Assembly: GCA_001600695.1 (NCBI GenBank)
Contig: BCKQ01000002.1
Span: 1,685,340-1,749,339 of the forward strand
Origin: Ascoidea asiatica
Lineage: Eukaryota; Ascomycota; Saccharomycetes; Ascoideales; Ascoideaceae
DNA: 64,000 bases
Direction of reading: 5' to 3'
In this document: positions 21,504-32,861 of the stretch, piece after piece
How positions within the stretch are numbered: the first letter of the stretch is position 1
Layout: each line of letters begins with the position of its first letter
The notes under the pieces: generated by a model
What the model was told of the DNA's origin: nothing
The model's input: only the letters and a program-made list of their open reading frames with translations
Databases searched by the model: none
Translations under genes and position numbers: made by a program

Positions 21504-22460
21504 TATTTCAAAAGCAAAAATAAATAAAAAATTGAAGGGTATAGAAAAGAAGGAAATAGCATTAATAGATTAATAGATTAATATTCACAAGATATCCATT
21601 AGTAGATTTTTAAAGCTATATATGTCTGAAATATTTTTCCAGTAAATGAATTCTTGAAGTAGATTTACTATTCTATTTATATTATATTATTAAATTATGA
21701 TTTATTTTTTATGAATATGATTTATTATTAATATTTTATTATTTAAATCAATTAATTATTTAAATATTTAAATATATAATTATTTAGTTATTTAGTTATT
21801 ATTTAATTATTTCAGTCTGCGAGTATCACACTCGTATCACCAATTCACACTCTAGAGCTGGGAGCAAGTTCAGGTGCCTGAGATATGTTCGTGGAGCGTT
21901 ATTGAAATACCCATGAAATAGCCAACTTTATTGAAACCAGAGCCAAACTAAAAAAAAGTCAGGTGCCGGACTGCGGAAACACCAAGGAAAAGACATAGCC
22001 CGGAAACTTTAAAAAAAAAAAAGAACTACCGTTTCCCTGGTCTCGTTATAAGAAGATCCAATATTATGGTCTCAGTGTAGAGATTCCCTTCAACTGGTCT
22101 CAAATTAAAAATACCCACAAATTTGGTTTCATTTAACAGTTCCCACAAAACTGGACACAATCTTCAAAAAATATTCAAATATCACGTGCGATATTTATAA
22201 AACCATAATTGAAAACGCGGTGAAAAGAAACGAGCTTGTTTATTGGTGGATGAAAAGAAAATTTGATATTTCACCGGTTCAAGTTCTTGTTGCCAGTTTG
22301 AGTATTTCAGTGATCAGAACAATCATCAGAGGAAGTAAGCAAAGCATACAAGAAAGACAAGAAAGTCAAGAAAGACATTTTGATCAAGAAGTTAAAGAAG
22401 AGATTGAATCAGAACCAAATATATCAGATACAATCCATTTATCAATTCTCTTTCCAAGAC
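21504..22460. other. TSC2 / mitochondrial gene divergent promoter
   Basis: The TSC2-proximal half is AT-rich. The centre (about 21815-22120) is GC-richer, with two CGGAAAC elements near 21974 and 22001. A TTG-initiated ORF crossing 22220-22537 overlaps the downstream gene in another frame and has no recognisable domain, so I treat it as leader sequence. Confidence 0.6.
22183..22188. promoter_or_regulatory. CACGTG E-box
   Basis: 278 bp upstream of the Asn-rich mitochondrial gene's ATG, followed by a TATTTATAA TATA-like element. It has the same hexamer and similar placement as upstream of RSM27. Confidence 0.4.
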
Positions 22461-23990
22461 ATGTTATCCAAAAACCTTTCTTCAACAGCCAGATCTGTCA
22501 AATCTCTTCGAGTTATATCAAGATCTTTTGCTACTGAACCTCCATCTGATTCAAAACCTTCATCAAATTTTTCTAATGACTTCTTAGATAAAATATTAAG
22601 CAGAGTTTCAAAGACATCTTCAAATTCTGCAAATAATGCAAAAGATTATAAAAAAAAACCTAGAACTTCATATACAGAAAATGCTTTAAAAGCAGGTAAC
22701 AAAGGATATAATAACAATTTTGAAAAACCAAGACAATATAATAATAGATTTAACAATAGAAATAATAGTAAAAATGGTTCTGATAATCAAGATACTCAAT
22801 CCAGACAAAATAAACCAGATAGATCTAATTATTTCTCTAATGATAATTCTCAAAACCCATCAAGAAATTTTCCTAGAAAATCTTTTATAAATAATAGTAA
22901 TAATAATAACAATAAAAATAATTTCAGATTTAATAATAAAAATGATGCCAATAGTGGTAATACTCCTAATAACTATAATAATAGAAATAATTTCAATAAA
23001 CCTATAAGAAATAACAATATGAAAAAGTTATCTAATTTAGGTTCAACCAATATTACTGACTTAATGGATCAAGCTGCAACTGTAAATACATTTCAGAAAA
23101 AGAATTTAAAATTAAACTCCAATCCAAATAATCTTAATTCAAAATCTCCAAGATTTTCTCGTTCTTCAACTTTTGGTAATAATAGTCAAAGATTCAATCA
23201 AAGAAATGGTTCATTCAATAATAATACAAATAATACAAATAACCCTAATAATACCAATAATAATAATAATAATAATTTCAGAAGATCAAAACCAAAACCA
23301 AAATCTTTAAATAATGCAGGTTCAAAACAATATAAAAATGATCAAAGTCAAATTGAAATTGATTTACCAAATTATACTCCTAAAATTTATAATCCAAATT
23401 CTGATTTAATTAATCCAAAAAATTTAATTTCTTATAATCCTTTAATTCCATTTAATTCTGATAATAGAATTTTAAAATCTGTAATTTCAATAATTGAAAA
23501 AAAAAATTATTCAATTCCACTTATTCTTGATCAATCAAATAATTCTCAAGCTTTTAAAGAATTTAATACAATTTTTTTATCAAAAAATATTGATTTAAAT
23601 TTATCAAAAAAATTTCCAAATAAATTACCTCCTCCTTCTTTACATTCTTTTAATGTTGATAGTCATTCAAATATATCTCCAATTAAATCAATTCAAAATC
23701 TTTCTTCTTCATTTTTAAATAAAAATCAAAATAATAAAAATACCTTTAATTCAATTGTTAAAGGTGATTATGAAAATAGCTTAATTAATAATGATTTTAA
23801 TAATAATAATATTATTGATCAAAAATTAAAATCAAATAATGATATCAAAGGAGATTTAAAATTCAATCATAATACTGTTAAATTAGCTTTAAATAATAAT
23901 CCTTATATTAATTCAGATATTAAAAATTTAGTATTTGGTTCTTTAGTTGGTACTGAAAATGTTTCAACTTTAAAAAAATTAATTCAATGA
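22461..23990 (+). CDS. Asn-rich protein with a probable mitochondrial presequence, function unknown
   Basis: I take the ATG at 22461 (509 residues). The ORF can be read from 22380, but only from a TTG. The protein then begins MLSKNLSSTARSVKSLRVIS followed by RSFATEPP, a basic, hydroxylated, acid-free presequence with a plausible R-x-[FY]-[AS] cleavage region. Residues about 55-310 are a low-complexity Asn/Arg/Lys/Gln tract, possibly RNA-binding. The C-terminal 200 residues are less biased (KIYNPNSDLINPKNLISYNP, then IPLILDQSNNSQAFKEF) and are the likely folded part. No family was recognised. A perfect Puf3 element 12 nt after the stop, together with the presequence, suggests a role in mitochondrial gene expression. 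That role is inference. Confidence 0.72.
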   Translation: MLSKNLSSTARSVKSLRVISRSFATEPPSDSKPSSNFSNDFLDKILSRVSKTSSNSANNAKDYKKKPRTSYTENALKAGNKGYNNNFEKPRQYNNRFNNRNNSKNGSDNQDTQSRQNKPDRSNYFSNDNSQNPSRNFPRKSFINNSNNNNNKNNFRFNNKNDANSGNTPNNYNNRNNFNKPIRNNNMKKLSNLGSTNITDLMDQAATVNTFQKKNLKLNSNPNNLNSKSPRFSRSSTFGNNSQRFNQRNGSFNNNTNNTNNPNNTNNNNNNNFRRSKPKPKSLNNAGSKQYKNDQSQIEIDLPNYTPKIYNPNSDLINPKNLISYNPLIPFNSDNRILKSVISIIEKKNYSIPLILDQSNNSQAFKEFNTIFLSKNIDLNLSKKFPNKLPPPSLHSFNVDSHSNISPIKSIQNLSSSFLNKNQNNKNTFNSIVKGDYENSLINNDFNNNNIIDQKLKSNNDIKGDLKFNHNTVKLALNNNPYINSDIKNLVFGSLVGTENVSTLKKLIQ

Positions 23991-24002
23991 TTGTAAGGTG
24001 AA

Positions 24003-24012
24003 CTTGTAAATA
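24003..24012 (+). promoter_or_regulatory. Puf3 recognition element CTTGTAAATA in the 3' UTR of the Asn-rich mitochondrial gene
   Basis: A perfect C-N-TGTANATA match on the sense strand, beginning 13 nt downstream of the TGA stop. Together with the sites after RSM27 and MRPL37, every confidently mitochondrial gene-expression candidate in the window has one. Confidence 0.68.
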
Positions 24013-24396
24013 TGTATCAAGAACTGAAAATATACGTTTATATATACATATATATATATATATACATATATAAGTTTATATAAATACAATTTAAAAAATA
24101 AAGTTAAACTATCTAATATTATAAAAAATTCAAAAAAAATAAATAAAAATTTTAAAACTGAAAAAAAAAATACTAACACAAATTTAGTATAAGAAAAATA
24201 TAATATTTTGAAGAAATTGAAAAACTGAATTCAGAAAACAATCGTTAATATAATTCAAAGGTCATTTATAAACATTCGTTTTCTCACAAAGAAATAATAA
24301 AAAAAAAATATGATCACCAAAATTGAAAAAATGAAAAAAAGAATGAAGAAAAAAATTTTTACAGATTATTGTGTTTAAATTATGATAAAATTCATT

Positions 24397-26913
24397 CTAA
24401 ATAAACCCATCTAAAGCCCTTAATGCATTACTTAATCTTCTTATACCTTCATCATATCTATCTGGATCTGCTATCATATCTGCAGTTAATTTTGATAATG
24501 CATCTACTATTTTTTCTAATAATTTTTTCTCATTTAATGGTAAATCTAACCCTGAAAATTCATTACCAATAACTGTTCCTTCTGTTGCATCTAAAAGTCT
24601 GGAAAGTGTAGAATATGAAAATGGTCGAATTTTTTCTTTGCTTTTTTCTCTTTCGTGTAATCTCTTTTTAACATGTCTTTTAGAAGATTTTTTCTTACTG
24701 GATTTTTTTTGTTTTTTTTCTTCATTCAAATTAACAACACCAAGAATTTGAATATCATCATTTTCATCTTCATAATCTAAATCATTTGGATTTAATATTT
24801 CAGTTACTTCTTCTCTTTTAATTTGAGGTTCTTGAATTTCTTGAATGTCTTCAACTTCTTGAATATCTGGAACATCTTCAATAATTCTTATTAATTTTCC
24901 TTCAACCACTCTATATCTAACAGGCATTCCATTTTCATCAATATCATTAATAATAGCTTCTTGTTCTTCTAATTGTTTATTGAGTGCACCAGTTAATTCT
25001 TGTAAACTTGCAGAATTTCTTATTGCAACAATATCTCCTTCAACGGTTAAATTATTCATTTTCTTTGGAGAATTTGAATTTTTTTTAAGTTTAACTAAAG
25101 GTATTGGCAATGGTCTTGGAGCTTTTCTTATAGGTTTAGATTTAGAATTATCTGAACCAGAAGGTGATTTATTTTCATCATTCGCACTTTGAAAAGATTC
25201 CATTGAAGAAATTGCAGTAACATATGAAGATGATTTTTTATGTTTATATTTTCCTGGATTTGTATTATATATTGATAAATCTTTATTATTTATATTAATT
25301 TTATTTTCAAAATTATTTGAATTATCTAAGGAATTATTGAAATTTGAGTCTTGATTTGAATTTTGATTTAAATTTTGATTTAAATCTTTATTCAATTGAG
25401 AAATATCTTTAGAAGAAATATCTTTAGAAGTAATTCTAGAAGGAGAATTAATCATGGAAGAATTTCTTTCATTTTGATTATTTATTAATAACATTCCAGA
25501 ATGTGAAGTTGAATTAGATTGAGATCTAGAAGATCTAGTTTTTTGATTTAATAAATCATCTGGTTTAAGAGTTGTTGCACTACTTGTTTTTCTACTATCA
25601 GTTGTTAAACTTTTTCTTGAATTTAAAATTTGATTTTTTGATTCATTTGAAGCTTTAATTTCATTAATAAAAGTTGAAAGTTCTTCTTCAGTAGTTATAT
25701 CTGCAGTTGAAGAATTAGGTTCATTTCTTGTTAAATTTTCTGGTTTTTTAAGAGGTGGAATACTTGGTAATGGTCTTCTTTTATTTTGAGAAGGAGATGA
25801 TGAAATATTTAAAGAATTATTTTGATAATTACTTGAAGAATTACTTATAGAATGTTGTAATTGATTTTGAATATCATCATTTTGAGCTAAAATAAAACTT
25901 GTTGGTCTTTTATCAGATCTTGGAGGAATTGGAGAATTTAATTCAATTATATCAGTTCTATCAGGTAATCTATAAAGTGGATTTGAATTTGATCTTTTAT
26001 GAGAATTAAAAGGATTAGAATTAGGATTAAGATTTGAATTAAATTGATTGATACTTTTATTAATATTATTATTATTATTATTATTATTTGTATTGTTATT
26101 ACTATTTAATCTTAATAGTAAATTTGGTTTAGTTTCTAAAGAATAAACTGATTCCATATCAGGTTCTTCTGGAATACTATTAACTAAACTATGTTGTCTT
26201 GAATGAGAAATTCTTCTTGAATTAATATTATTATTTTTAAAATTAAAAGTTGAATGAGTTGGAGTTTGTGGTTGTTGTTGTGGTAGTTGAGAATTAACTG
26301 GAAAATGAAAATTTTTTGATTGATTATATTGATTTGAATCATCATTTGTATTAATACTACTATTATTACTTAAAATACTACCTTTAAAAGATTTTATAGA
26401 TTCTACATTATTTATATTTGATTTAACATCTTTTCTACCAGTTTTTGATAAAATTAAATTTGAAATTTTTTCTGAATTTAAATTAGATTCTAAATTTGAA
26501 TCTATATTTGATTCAATACCAGTATCAATAGAAGGTAATGAATTTGAAGAAGAAATTTCATCATTTGTATCATTTGAAACAGTAATTATATTTGAAGGTT
26601 TATGATTTAAATCTAAATCTAAATCTAAATTTAAATTTGAATTTAAATTTAAATCATTAGAAGAATTTGATTGAATATCTTTTAAATTTTTAATACCTTT
26701 TTTAGATTCTTGTTGTTGTTGTTGTTGATTTTTTAAAGGTGAAATTTTTTCAAAATTAAAAGAATCATGTTGAAATTTATTTGGAGGTTTTAAATCATCT
26801 AAATTAGATTCAGAATTTGAACGATTATGAGAATTTTGATAAATTGAATCATCAATTAAATTTTTAATTCTTGGATTTGTTTTAAATGAAGTTGATCTAT
26901 CAATATTTATTGA

Positions 26914-26976
<63 letters not shown>

Positions 26977-27573
26977 GTTATTGTTAATATTTTTATTATA
27001 AAATAAATCTAAATCTTTTAAAGAAGGAGAATTTGGATTTGAATTTTGTTGATTTAAAATTTGATTTAAATTATAATTTTCATTACTACCACCTGAATAA
27101 TGTTGAACAGGAATTCCTTCAACAACTTGACCAGAATATTGAGAAACAAAAGAATGTCTTGAAGATACAAAACTATTTCTATTTTTATTATTTATATTAT
27201 TTGAATTATTTGTATTTATACTTGTTATATTATTATTACTATTACTATTATTATTATAATCAATTAAAGTATTTGAATCTAATTTATTCTTATCATTATT
27301 ATTATTTAAATCTAAAACTTTACTCATTGAAGGTGTTAAAGTTTTATAAGATCTTGGAGAATTTGAATTAGTAATTTGATTATTTTGATTATTTTGAAAA
27401 CTTGATCTATTTGATATATTTGAAATATTTGAAATATTTCTTTTTGGAGTTAAGGGAGTTGTTAAAGAAGTTGAAGAATCATTATTTAAATTTGATAAAG
27501 ATATATCATAAATAGAATTTTGATTTGAAGGTGATCTCTTCGGGGATATATATGGATGAGAAGTTAATTCCAT
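24397..27573 (-). CDS. Disordered scaffold with a conserved C-terminal helical domain, possible bud-neck/polarity factor
   Basis: 1058 residues. Nearly all of it is Ser/Asn-rich and disordered, with many S/T-P sites, a long poly-Asn run (codons at about 26917-26980) and proline-rich SH3-ligand-like stretches (RRPLPSIPPLKKP and RKAPRPLPIPLVKLKK). A basic segment (KKSSKKKSSKRHVKKRL) precedes a compact C-terminal domain of about 75 residues beginning RPFSYSTLSRLLDATEGTVI and ending in an ALRALDGF helix. That domain is clearly under constraint and reminds me of the C-terminus of yeast bud-neck proteins such as Nba1, but I cannot confirm the match. The gene lies downstream of a 2.8-kb non-coding region. 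The gene call is firm; the function is tentative. Confidence 0.8.
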
Positions 27574-27732
27574 TTAAAATATTAAAAATATTAAAAATGT
27601 TGATGATAAAGCAAAATATTAAATTAGCAAATATTTATTTTAAAAACTAAGTTTTAAGTAATTTGAATATTACAAAAAAAGATTTCTCTTTGTTTATAAT
27701 TGTTATATCTTAAGCCTTCGATTGTAAGATTT

Positions 27733-27770
27733 GAAAAGAAAAGAAAAGAAAAGAAAAGAAAAGAAAAGAA
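27733..27770. repeat. (AAAAG)n microsatellite
   Basis: About 7.5 copies of a purine pentamer, 160 bp upstream of the scaffold gene start. Confidence 0.9.
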
Positions 27771-27873
27771 ACTAATTACTGGTAAAATATTTTTTTTTTT
27801 TTTTTTTTTGTTTCTAGGATGGAAGATTGGTTTCTAAGATAAATAAAAGAAAAGAAATAAAGAGAATTGAAAA

Positions 27874-27957
27874 TAATTGAATCGAATTGAATCGAATTGA
27901 ATCGAATTGAACTGAATTGAACTGAATTGAATTGAACTGAATTGAAATGAAATGAAA
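27874..27957. repeat. GAATTGAATC / GAATTGAACT minisatellite
   Basis: About 84 bp of 5-bp and 10-bp periodic GAATTGAA(C/T) variants, decaying at the distal end into GAAATGAAATG. Confidence 0.9.
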
Positions 27958-28732
27958 AACAAGGTAATGGTAAAGGAAGATGAAAGAAAGAAAGAAGCAA
28001 AGAAATTACCGAAGAGAATATAAATATTTTAACCAGATTATTCAAATTGTTGTCATTACCAGATTCAGGAGATTAATGAATAAACAAAGATTTTAAGATT
28101 GTTGTGATCTTGTTTTATTGTTTTTTTTTTGTTTTTTATTGTTTATTTTGTTTCCTGTTTTGAACCTTCTCAGCTTTTATCAGATCTTGAGTTTCAGTTG
28201 CAGTTTTAGAACAGAGCCAGGCAAATAAAAAGAAAAAGAAGCAGAAGCAGAAGCAGGGGTTTGTTTGTTTACCAATTGCCTGTTTGGGAAGGGCAGATCT
28301 AGATCCCAGCGAGAATAAAGCTAGACGGCGAGAGGAAACGTGACACAAGAGAGACCACAACTACCAATTTTGCTTTGGAGACCAGTTCTGTGGATTGAAG
28401 GTACTACACTGCCACTAAAACTACTTCTGGGGGAACGGTGGCGCGTGCGCTGAGTTTCTTCTAAATTTAAAATGCAAAAGCAACCGGAAATCCGTGCCAC
28501 GGCTGCCCTTTGACTGTGATTGTTAATCATTTTATTCTTTTATTGGAATTGTCTTCGAATATTCTAGGCTATTCTTAGACTTTCTCAGATTGCATAGATT
28601 GTTCTACGACTACATTATATTGCGTTCTCAGAACTTCTGTGTGCATAGAACAATACTTTATTCTATTTCTTTTCTTAAGTATGGGAAGTGAACTTTCACA
28701 TACTAAATTTACAAATTTATTCTTAAGATGGG

Positions 28733-28739
28733 TTACCCG
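28733..28739. promoter_or_regulatory. Reb1-like TTACCCG
   Basis: A heptamer match in the balanced-composition segment, about 20 bp upstream of a TATAAATAGG box. Together these resemble a promoter, although no coding gene follows on either strand. Confidence 0.25.
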
Positions 28740-30373
28740 CTCCTATTTTCCACTAATATAAATAGGGCACTTACCTCCCATATTTTTTATATAATTTTTA
28801 TATATTTTATATTTTAATTAACAATTGTTTATAATTCGAATTAGATATCTTCTTAGTAATAATTAGATATTTCGCTCGAACTACAATCACCGTTGCGCCA
28901 CCTTGCCGTCCTCCGTCTCTCGTGACGGTGTCTTGCTATTCGTTGATCTTAAGCGTTGTCCCAGATAAAGCTAATGTTAACGTTAATGTCAACGTTACTT
29001 TGATTCCAATTCTGTGCTTGATTACGTTACCACAAACGTTAATTGGGAAAATATTTGAAGCCAGTTTAACAGTTATTAGTAATAACAATTATAAAATATT
29101 ATTGTGTGAAAAATAAACATTTCTGTATTTCAATACATACGAAATATTTCAATGGATCTAATCTTAAATGATTAGATTGATTAATAACTATATTTTGAAT
29201 GAAAATTGATGAAAATTTTAATTTGATGAAGATTCTTTTTTTTTTTCAATTTTATTATCTAACTGGTTCAATATTCACTTCAAAGTACAAATATTTCAAT
29301 CTTTCTTTCATTTATTACAGTATACATTCTCGTAAATAATTTTTTATTGTTCATCAATAAGAAAAATTATTGAAAACTCTAAGTGTCTTGTTTTGAAATT
29401 AGGATTTATAATCTCAAGATACATTTACATTATTCACTTCAAGCATTTTCAATAATTTTGCTACTACCGATAGTAATTAAGAACAAAAAAAGAAAAAAAA
29501 AAAAATTCAGAAAGATTTTCACTGGTTTTCATCAATCTTACTCGATCTTGCTTTTAATGATGTTCGCTTCACAAGTTAATACAATATAATACTTATTATT
29601 CGAATACGGTACAATTCACGATAAAAACTTTGTAATGTAAATAATTAAAAATCAATAAATAATTTGAAATAAAAATATAATAGACTAAAATAAAACAGAA
29701 ATGCTTTCAATCAAAAGTAATATCTTTTACAGTTTTATTTTTCATGTTAGAAAAACAGAAGTTGATCATAATATATACAAATTTTTTTGAAATAGAAGCT
29801 AAATATTTTTTCTATGAAAGTAAATAATTTAACCCTAATTAATGTTTTACTATATAAAGAATGAAGAATATTCAATTGAGAAATAAAATGATTGAATCAT
29901 GAATCAGTGAATCAGTGAAAGAGTGAGTGATAGTGACATTAAATTCGAGACCAGAATAAATTAAGCGAGTGAGGTTAAATTAAAATTGAAGTTAAAAATA
30001 AATGATTTTAAGTGGAACTTATGAACAAAAAGAAAAGAAAAGAAAAGAAAATGAAAGTATAAAGAATGAGAATGAGAATGAGAATCAAAATAAGAATGAA
30101 AATGAAAATGAAATAATAAAAAAAAAAAGAATAAATGGAGTTTTTTTTTTTAGTTTGAGTTAAACGAAGATAATTAAAATTGAAAGAGGAAAATCAAAAA
30201 TATGGTTAAATAACAAAAAAACAAAATGACAAATATTTCAAAGAGTGAGAATTAACAAAAATTTAAAATAAAAAAAAGAATTAAAAAAAAAAATATTAGC
30301 AAATTACATCATTATTCCATCCCTTTACAAACTTTGTTTTCAATCAAAAAAATATAATTAAATAACAAATTAA

Positions 30374-32029
30374 CTATTTAGGATGACCATTTGACCCAGA
30401 ATAATAATTTGTTTGTTGTTGATTATCATTAGATGTTTGACTCAGAAATTTTTCAGTCGATAAAGCATTATTATTGTTAATGATATTTCCAATGCAATTG
30501 TTTTCATCAATTTTTTCATTTTCATTATCACTATTCTTATGATCTTTTTTCTCTTCTTTTTTTTCAGCCTTTTGATCTCTTTTATGAAGTTTCATATGCC
30601 TTGTCATATTAGATCTAACTGAAAAAAATCTTCCACATCCCTCCCATGTACATTGAAATGGTTTTTCACCAGTATGAGAATAAACATGAGTTTGTAATGA
30701 TGAAGGTCTTTTGAATTGTTTACGACATTTTTGGCATCGATTTCTAGCAGCAGTTTCGGGAGTCATTCCAGATGTTGTTGCATAACTGTTTGTTCTTCTC
30801 CTTCTTCTAGTCTTTCCTGTTGAAGTTACTTTTGATGACAAAGGTAAGGAATCTTCTAAAGAGCCTATCTTTGTTCCAGAATTTGGCATTGATATACTTT
30901 GTGATGATATATGTCCTATAGGTGAACTTGATGATTGTTCAGGAAGAGAAGTTAATTGTGAATTAGTAATTATATTTAAATTTCGGAAATCCGTTGCTAA
31001 AGGATAATTTAGTCTTTGATTTCCTAATTGATTGGGTAAAGTTCTAAAATTAAGTTGGTTATTTGTTTCTAAAATATTATTTGAAATACCAGTCAAGGAA
31101 TTCTGATTTGAAGTAGAATTTGGTGATACATTATTAATTGTAGGAATATGAAGTGTGTCTTCTTGTTTGAAAGACTGAGCCGCCTGAAAAGATGTTGAAT
31201 AACCTGAGAAAAACTGAGATGAATTAGACGTGTTATTCGATGGATAAACAGATGGAAATTGAACTTGTTGATTTTGTTCTTGAGTAGGAGTTACTACCGG
31301 GTTAGGTACTGAATTAATTGGTGGAATGTTTGAAGATGAATTAGAAAAGAAAGGATTTTGAGAATTAGTATATGCATTAGGATCTAAACCCAAATTTGTG
31401 CTTGATTGACTTTGAATAAAATTTGTATTAATTTCTCCCAGTTTAGGAAGATTTAATTGCCCCTGAGTAGATGAATTGGAAGGTTGAGTAGAATACGCAG
31501 TAGACCATTGAGGTAAAGACAGATAATATGGTAAGGTAGCTTGAGAATATATTTGTGGAGGTGGAAAAGCAGAAGGATTTGAATATATTGTTGGAGGAAA
31601 TTGAGATGGATGATTTAAATATGTTGATGGTTGTTGATTAAGCTGAGGTAAATAATTTGCTGGAATAGTATAACTTTGATTAGGTTGCAATTGATTAGAT
31701 TGTTGTTGTTGCTGTTGCTGATGATTTTGTTGTTCCAATACTTGAAAATCCTGATTGAAAGCCAGATTATTTTGAGTAATGAATTGATTTGCATTTAAAG
31801 GATCTTGATATTGCAGTGATGGATTTGCGTTATACTGATTATACTGTCCAGAATTATTTGGCAAATCTTTTATTACATAACTCATTCTTGAAGTATTATT
31901 GTCTTGGTTTTCCCCTTTTATTTTTTTATCCTCTTTATTTTGATTATTGTGATTATTATTGGGTTGATTATTATATTGATTATCATATATATTATAAGGA
32001 GGTTTGGGTGGTGTAGACATAATGAACAT
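30374..32029 (-). CDS. C2H2 zinc-finger transcription factor
   Basis: 551 residues. The first 390 are Gln/Asn/Pro/Ser-rich, typical of a disordered activation region, with an NQ-rich run (HQQQQQQQSNQ). An arginine cluster TGKTRRRRRTNSY, a probable nuclear localisation signal, comes before two adjacent fingers at about residues 430-482. Finger 1 is C-X2-C-X12-H-X3-H (CQKCRKQF to HVYSH). Finger 2 is C-X4-C-X12-H-X3-H (CTWEGCGRFF to HMKLH), joined by the canonical HTGEKPF linker. A charged Lys/Glu tail follows. ATGs at 32029 and 32020 are both usable. The ortholog is not identified. The gene stands alone in a 13-kb region with 8.5 kb of gene-free DNA upstream, as is typical for some master regulators in yeasts. 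Confidence 0.9.
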   Translation of the reverse strand: MFIMSTPPKPPYNIYDNQYNNQPNNNHNNQNKEDKKIKGENQDNNTSRMSYVIKDLPNNSGQYNQYNANPSLQYQDPLNANQFITQNNLAFNQDFQVLEQQNHQQQQQQQSNQLQPNQSYTIPANYLPQLNQQPSTYLNHPSQFPPTIYSNPSAFPPPQIYSQATLPYYLSLPQWSTAYSTQPSNSSTQGQLNLPKLGEINTNFIQSQSSTNLGLDPNAYTNSQNPFFSNSSSNIPPINSVPNPVVTPTQEQNQQVQFPSVYPSNNTSNSSQFFSGYSTSFQAAQSFKQEDTLHIPTINNVSPNSTSNQNSLTGISNNILETNNQLNFRTLPNQLGNQRLNYPLATDFRNLNIITNSQLTSLPEQSSSSPIGHISSQSISMPNSGTKIGSLEDSLPLSSKVTSTGKTRRRRRTNSYATTSGMTPETAARNRCQKCRKQFKRPSSLQTHVYSHTGEKPFQCTWEGCGRFFSVRSNMTRHMKLHKRDQKAEKKEEKKDHKNSDNENEKIDENNCIGNIINNNNALSTEKFLSQTSNDNQQQTNYYSGSNGHPK

Positions 32030-32838
32030 TTCCCAGAACTTGTTTACTCCTTTTAAACTTATTACTATAATAATTATAGAAAATTTTATTAAATTTGAAA
32101 AGTAATTTACCCCAAAGAAAAAGATTTAAGATGATTATTTTTTGATTGAAATTTCCTTTTTTTTTGAATATTAACTAAAGATGAATAATAGAATGAAGAA
32201 ATGTATATACTTGTAGTATAAATTTAATACTTAATGAATATCAAAGATCTGAAATTAATTTAAGATTTATTTATGAAAATCCGAAAATGAAGTATTGATG
32301 ATTATTAATGCTAATTATTATATTAAGAAAAAAGATCAGTGAAATAGATGAAGAATTTGATTTTCAATTTAGAATAAATTTAGTCTTTATAGTGGTTTAA
32401 AATGAAGAGAATTCCTTAAAGTACTTATAATTTGAGAATTATAATATATATTATATTATCTTTTTTTGATTAAACAATAGTTTCTTTTTCCATATAAATT
32501 TGATTATTAAAAATCAAAAGAAAGAAAAATAATGATAAAAAAAATGAAAAAACAATAAAAAGTATAGTAATTAATTAATAAAAAAATGTATTAAATGATT
32601 ATTTTGAGAATCTGTAGTACAGTAATAAGTAAATAGAGTATGTAGTATTAGTAGTGTAGATAATATATGAAAACAATGAATGAAGAAAATAAATGAAAAC
32701 AATAAATGAAGACAAAATAAAAAATATAGAAATGGAAAAAAAAAAGATTGGCAGAAGAAAATCATTTTATAATAAAAGTCAAAAAGAAATTTCTTTTATT
32801 ATATAAAGCATATCAGAAGTTCAAAAGGGTAAAAAAAA

Positions 32839-32861
32839 ACGGTATTATTAAGATATACCGT
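32839..32861. repeat. ACGGTAT-N9-ATACCGT inverted repeat
   Basis: Perfect 7-bp arms separated by 9 bp, about 810 bp upstream of the zinc-finger gene start and followed at 32867 by the palindrome GCGATCGC. The ends carry CGG half-sites like those of Zn2Cys6 factors, which is only suggestive. Confidence 0.5.

Larger units (their letters stand above)
27574..30373. other. 2.8-kb intergenic region; no gene supported
   Basis: It contains two pentamer-based repeats (27733-27770 and 27874-27957), a GC-richer island at about 28150-28520, then about 28520-29150 with more balanced composition including a TATAAATA box near 28758. From 29160 it is AT-rich, with GAATGA and AAAAG short repeats near 30035-30110. 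The short ORFs have no family features. The balanced part could be an old LTR or a non-coding transcript, but no direct repeats or TG...CA ends were established. Confidence 0.6.

Noticed and set aside
22220-22537. ORF overlapping the start of the Asn-rich mitochondrial gene in another frame
   Set aside because: It overlaps the better-supported gene, has no recognisable domain and no convincing splice signals joining it to the main frame.
28922-29116. 64-residue ORF in the 28.5-29.1 kb segment
   Set aside because: Short, and its NVNVNVN stretch comes from a duplicated twelve-mer; not convincing as a gene, though the segment is kept as a finding.
29637-29644. TGTAAATA Puf core in the 2.8-kb spacer
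   Set aside because: Not downstream of any gene on that strand and lacks C at -2; taken as the background rate of the octamer in AT-rich DNA.
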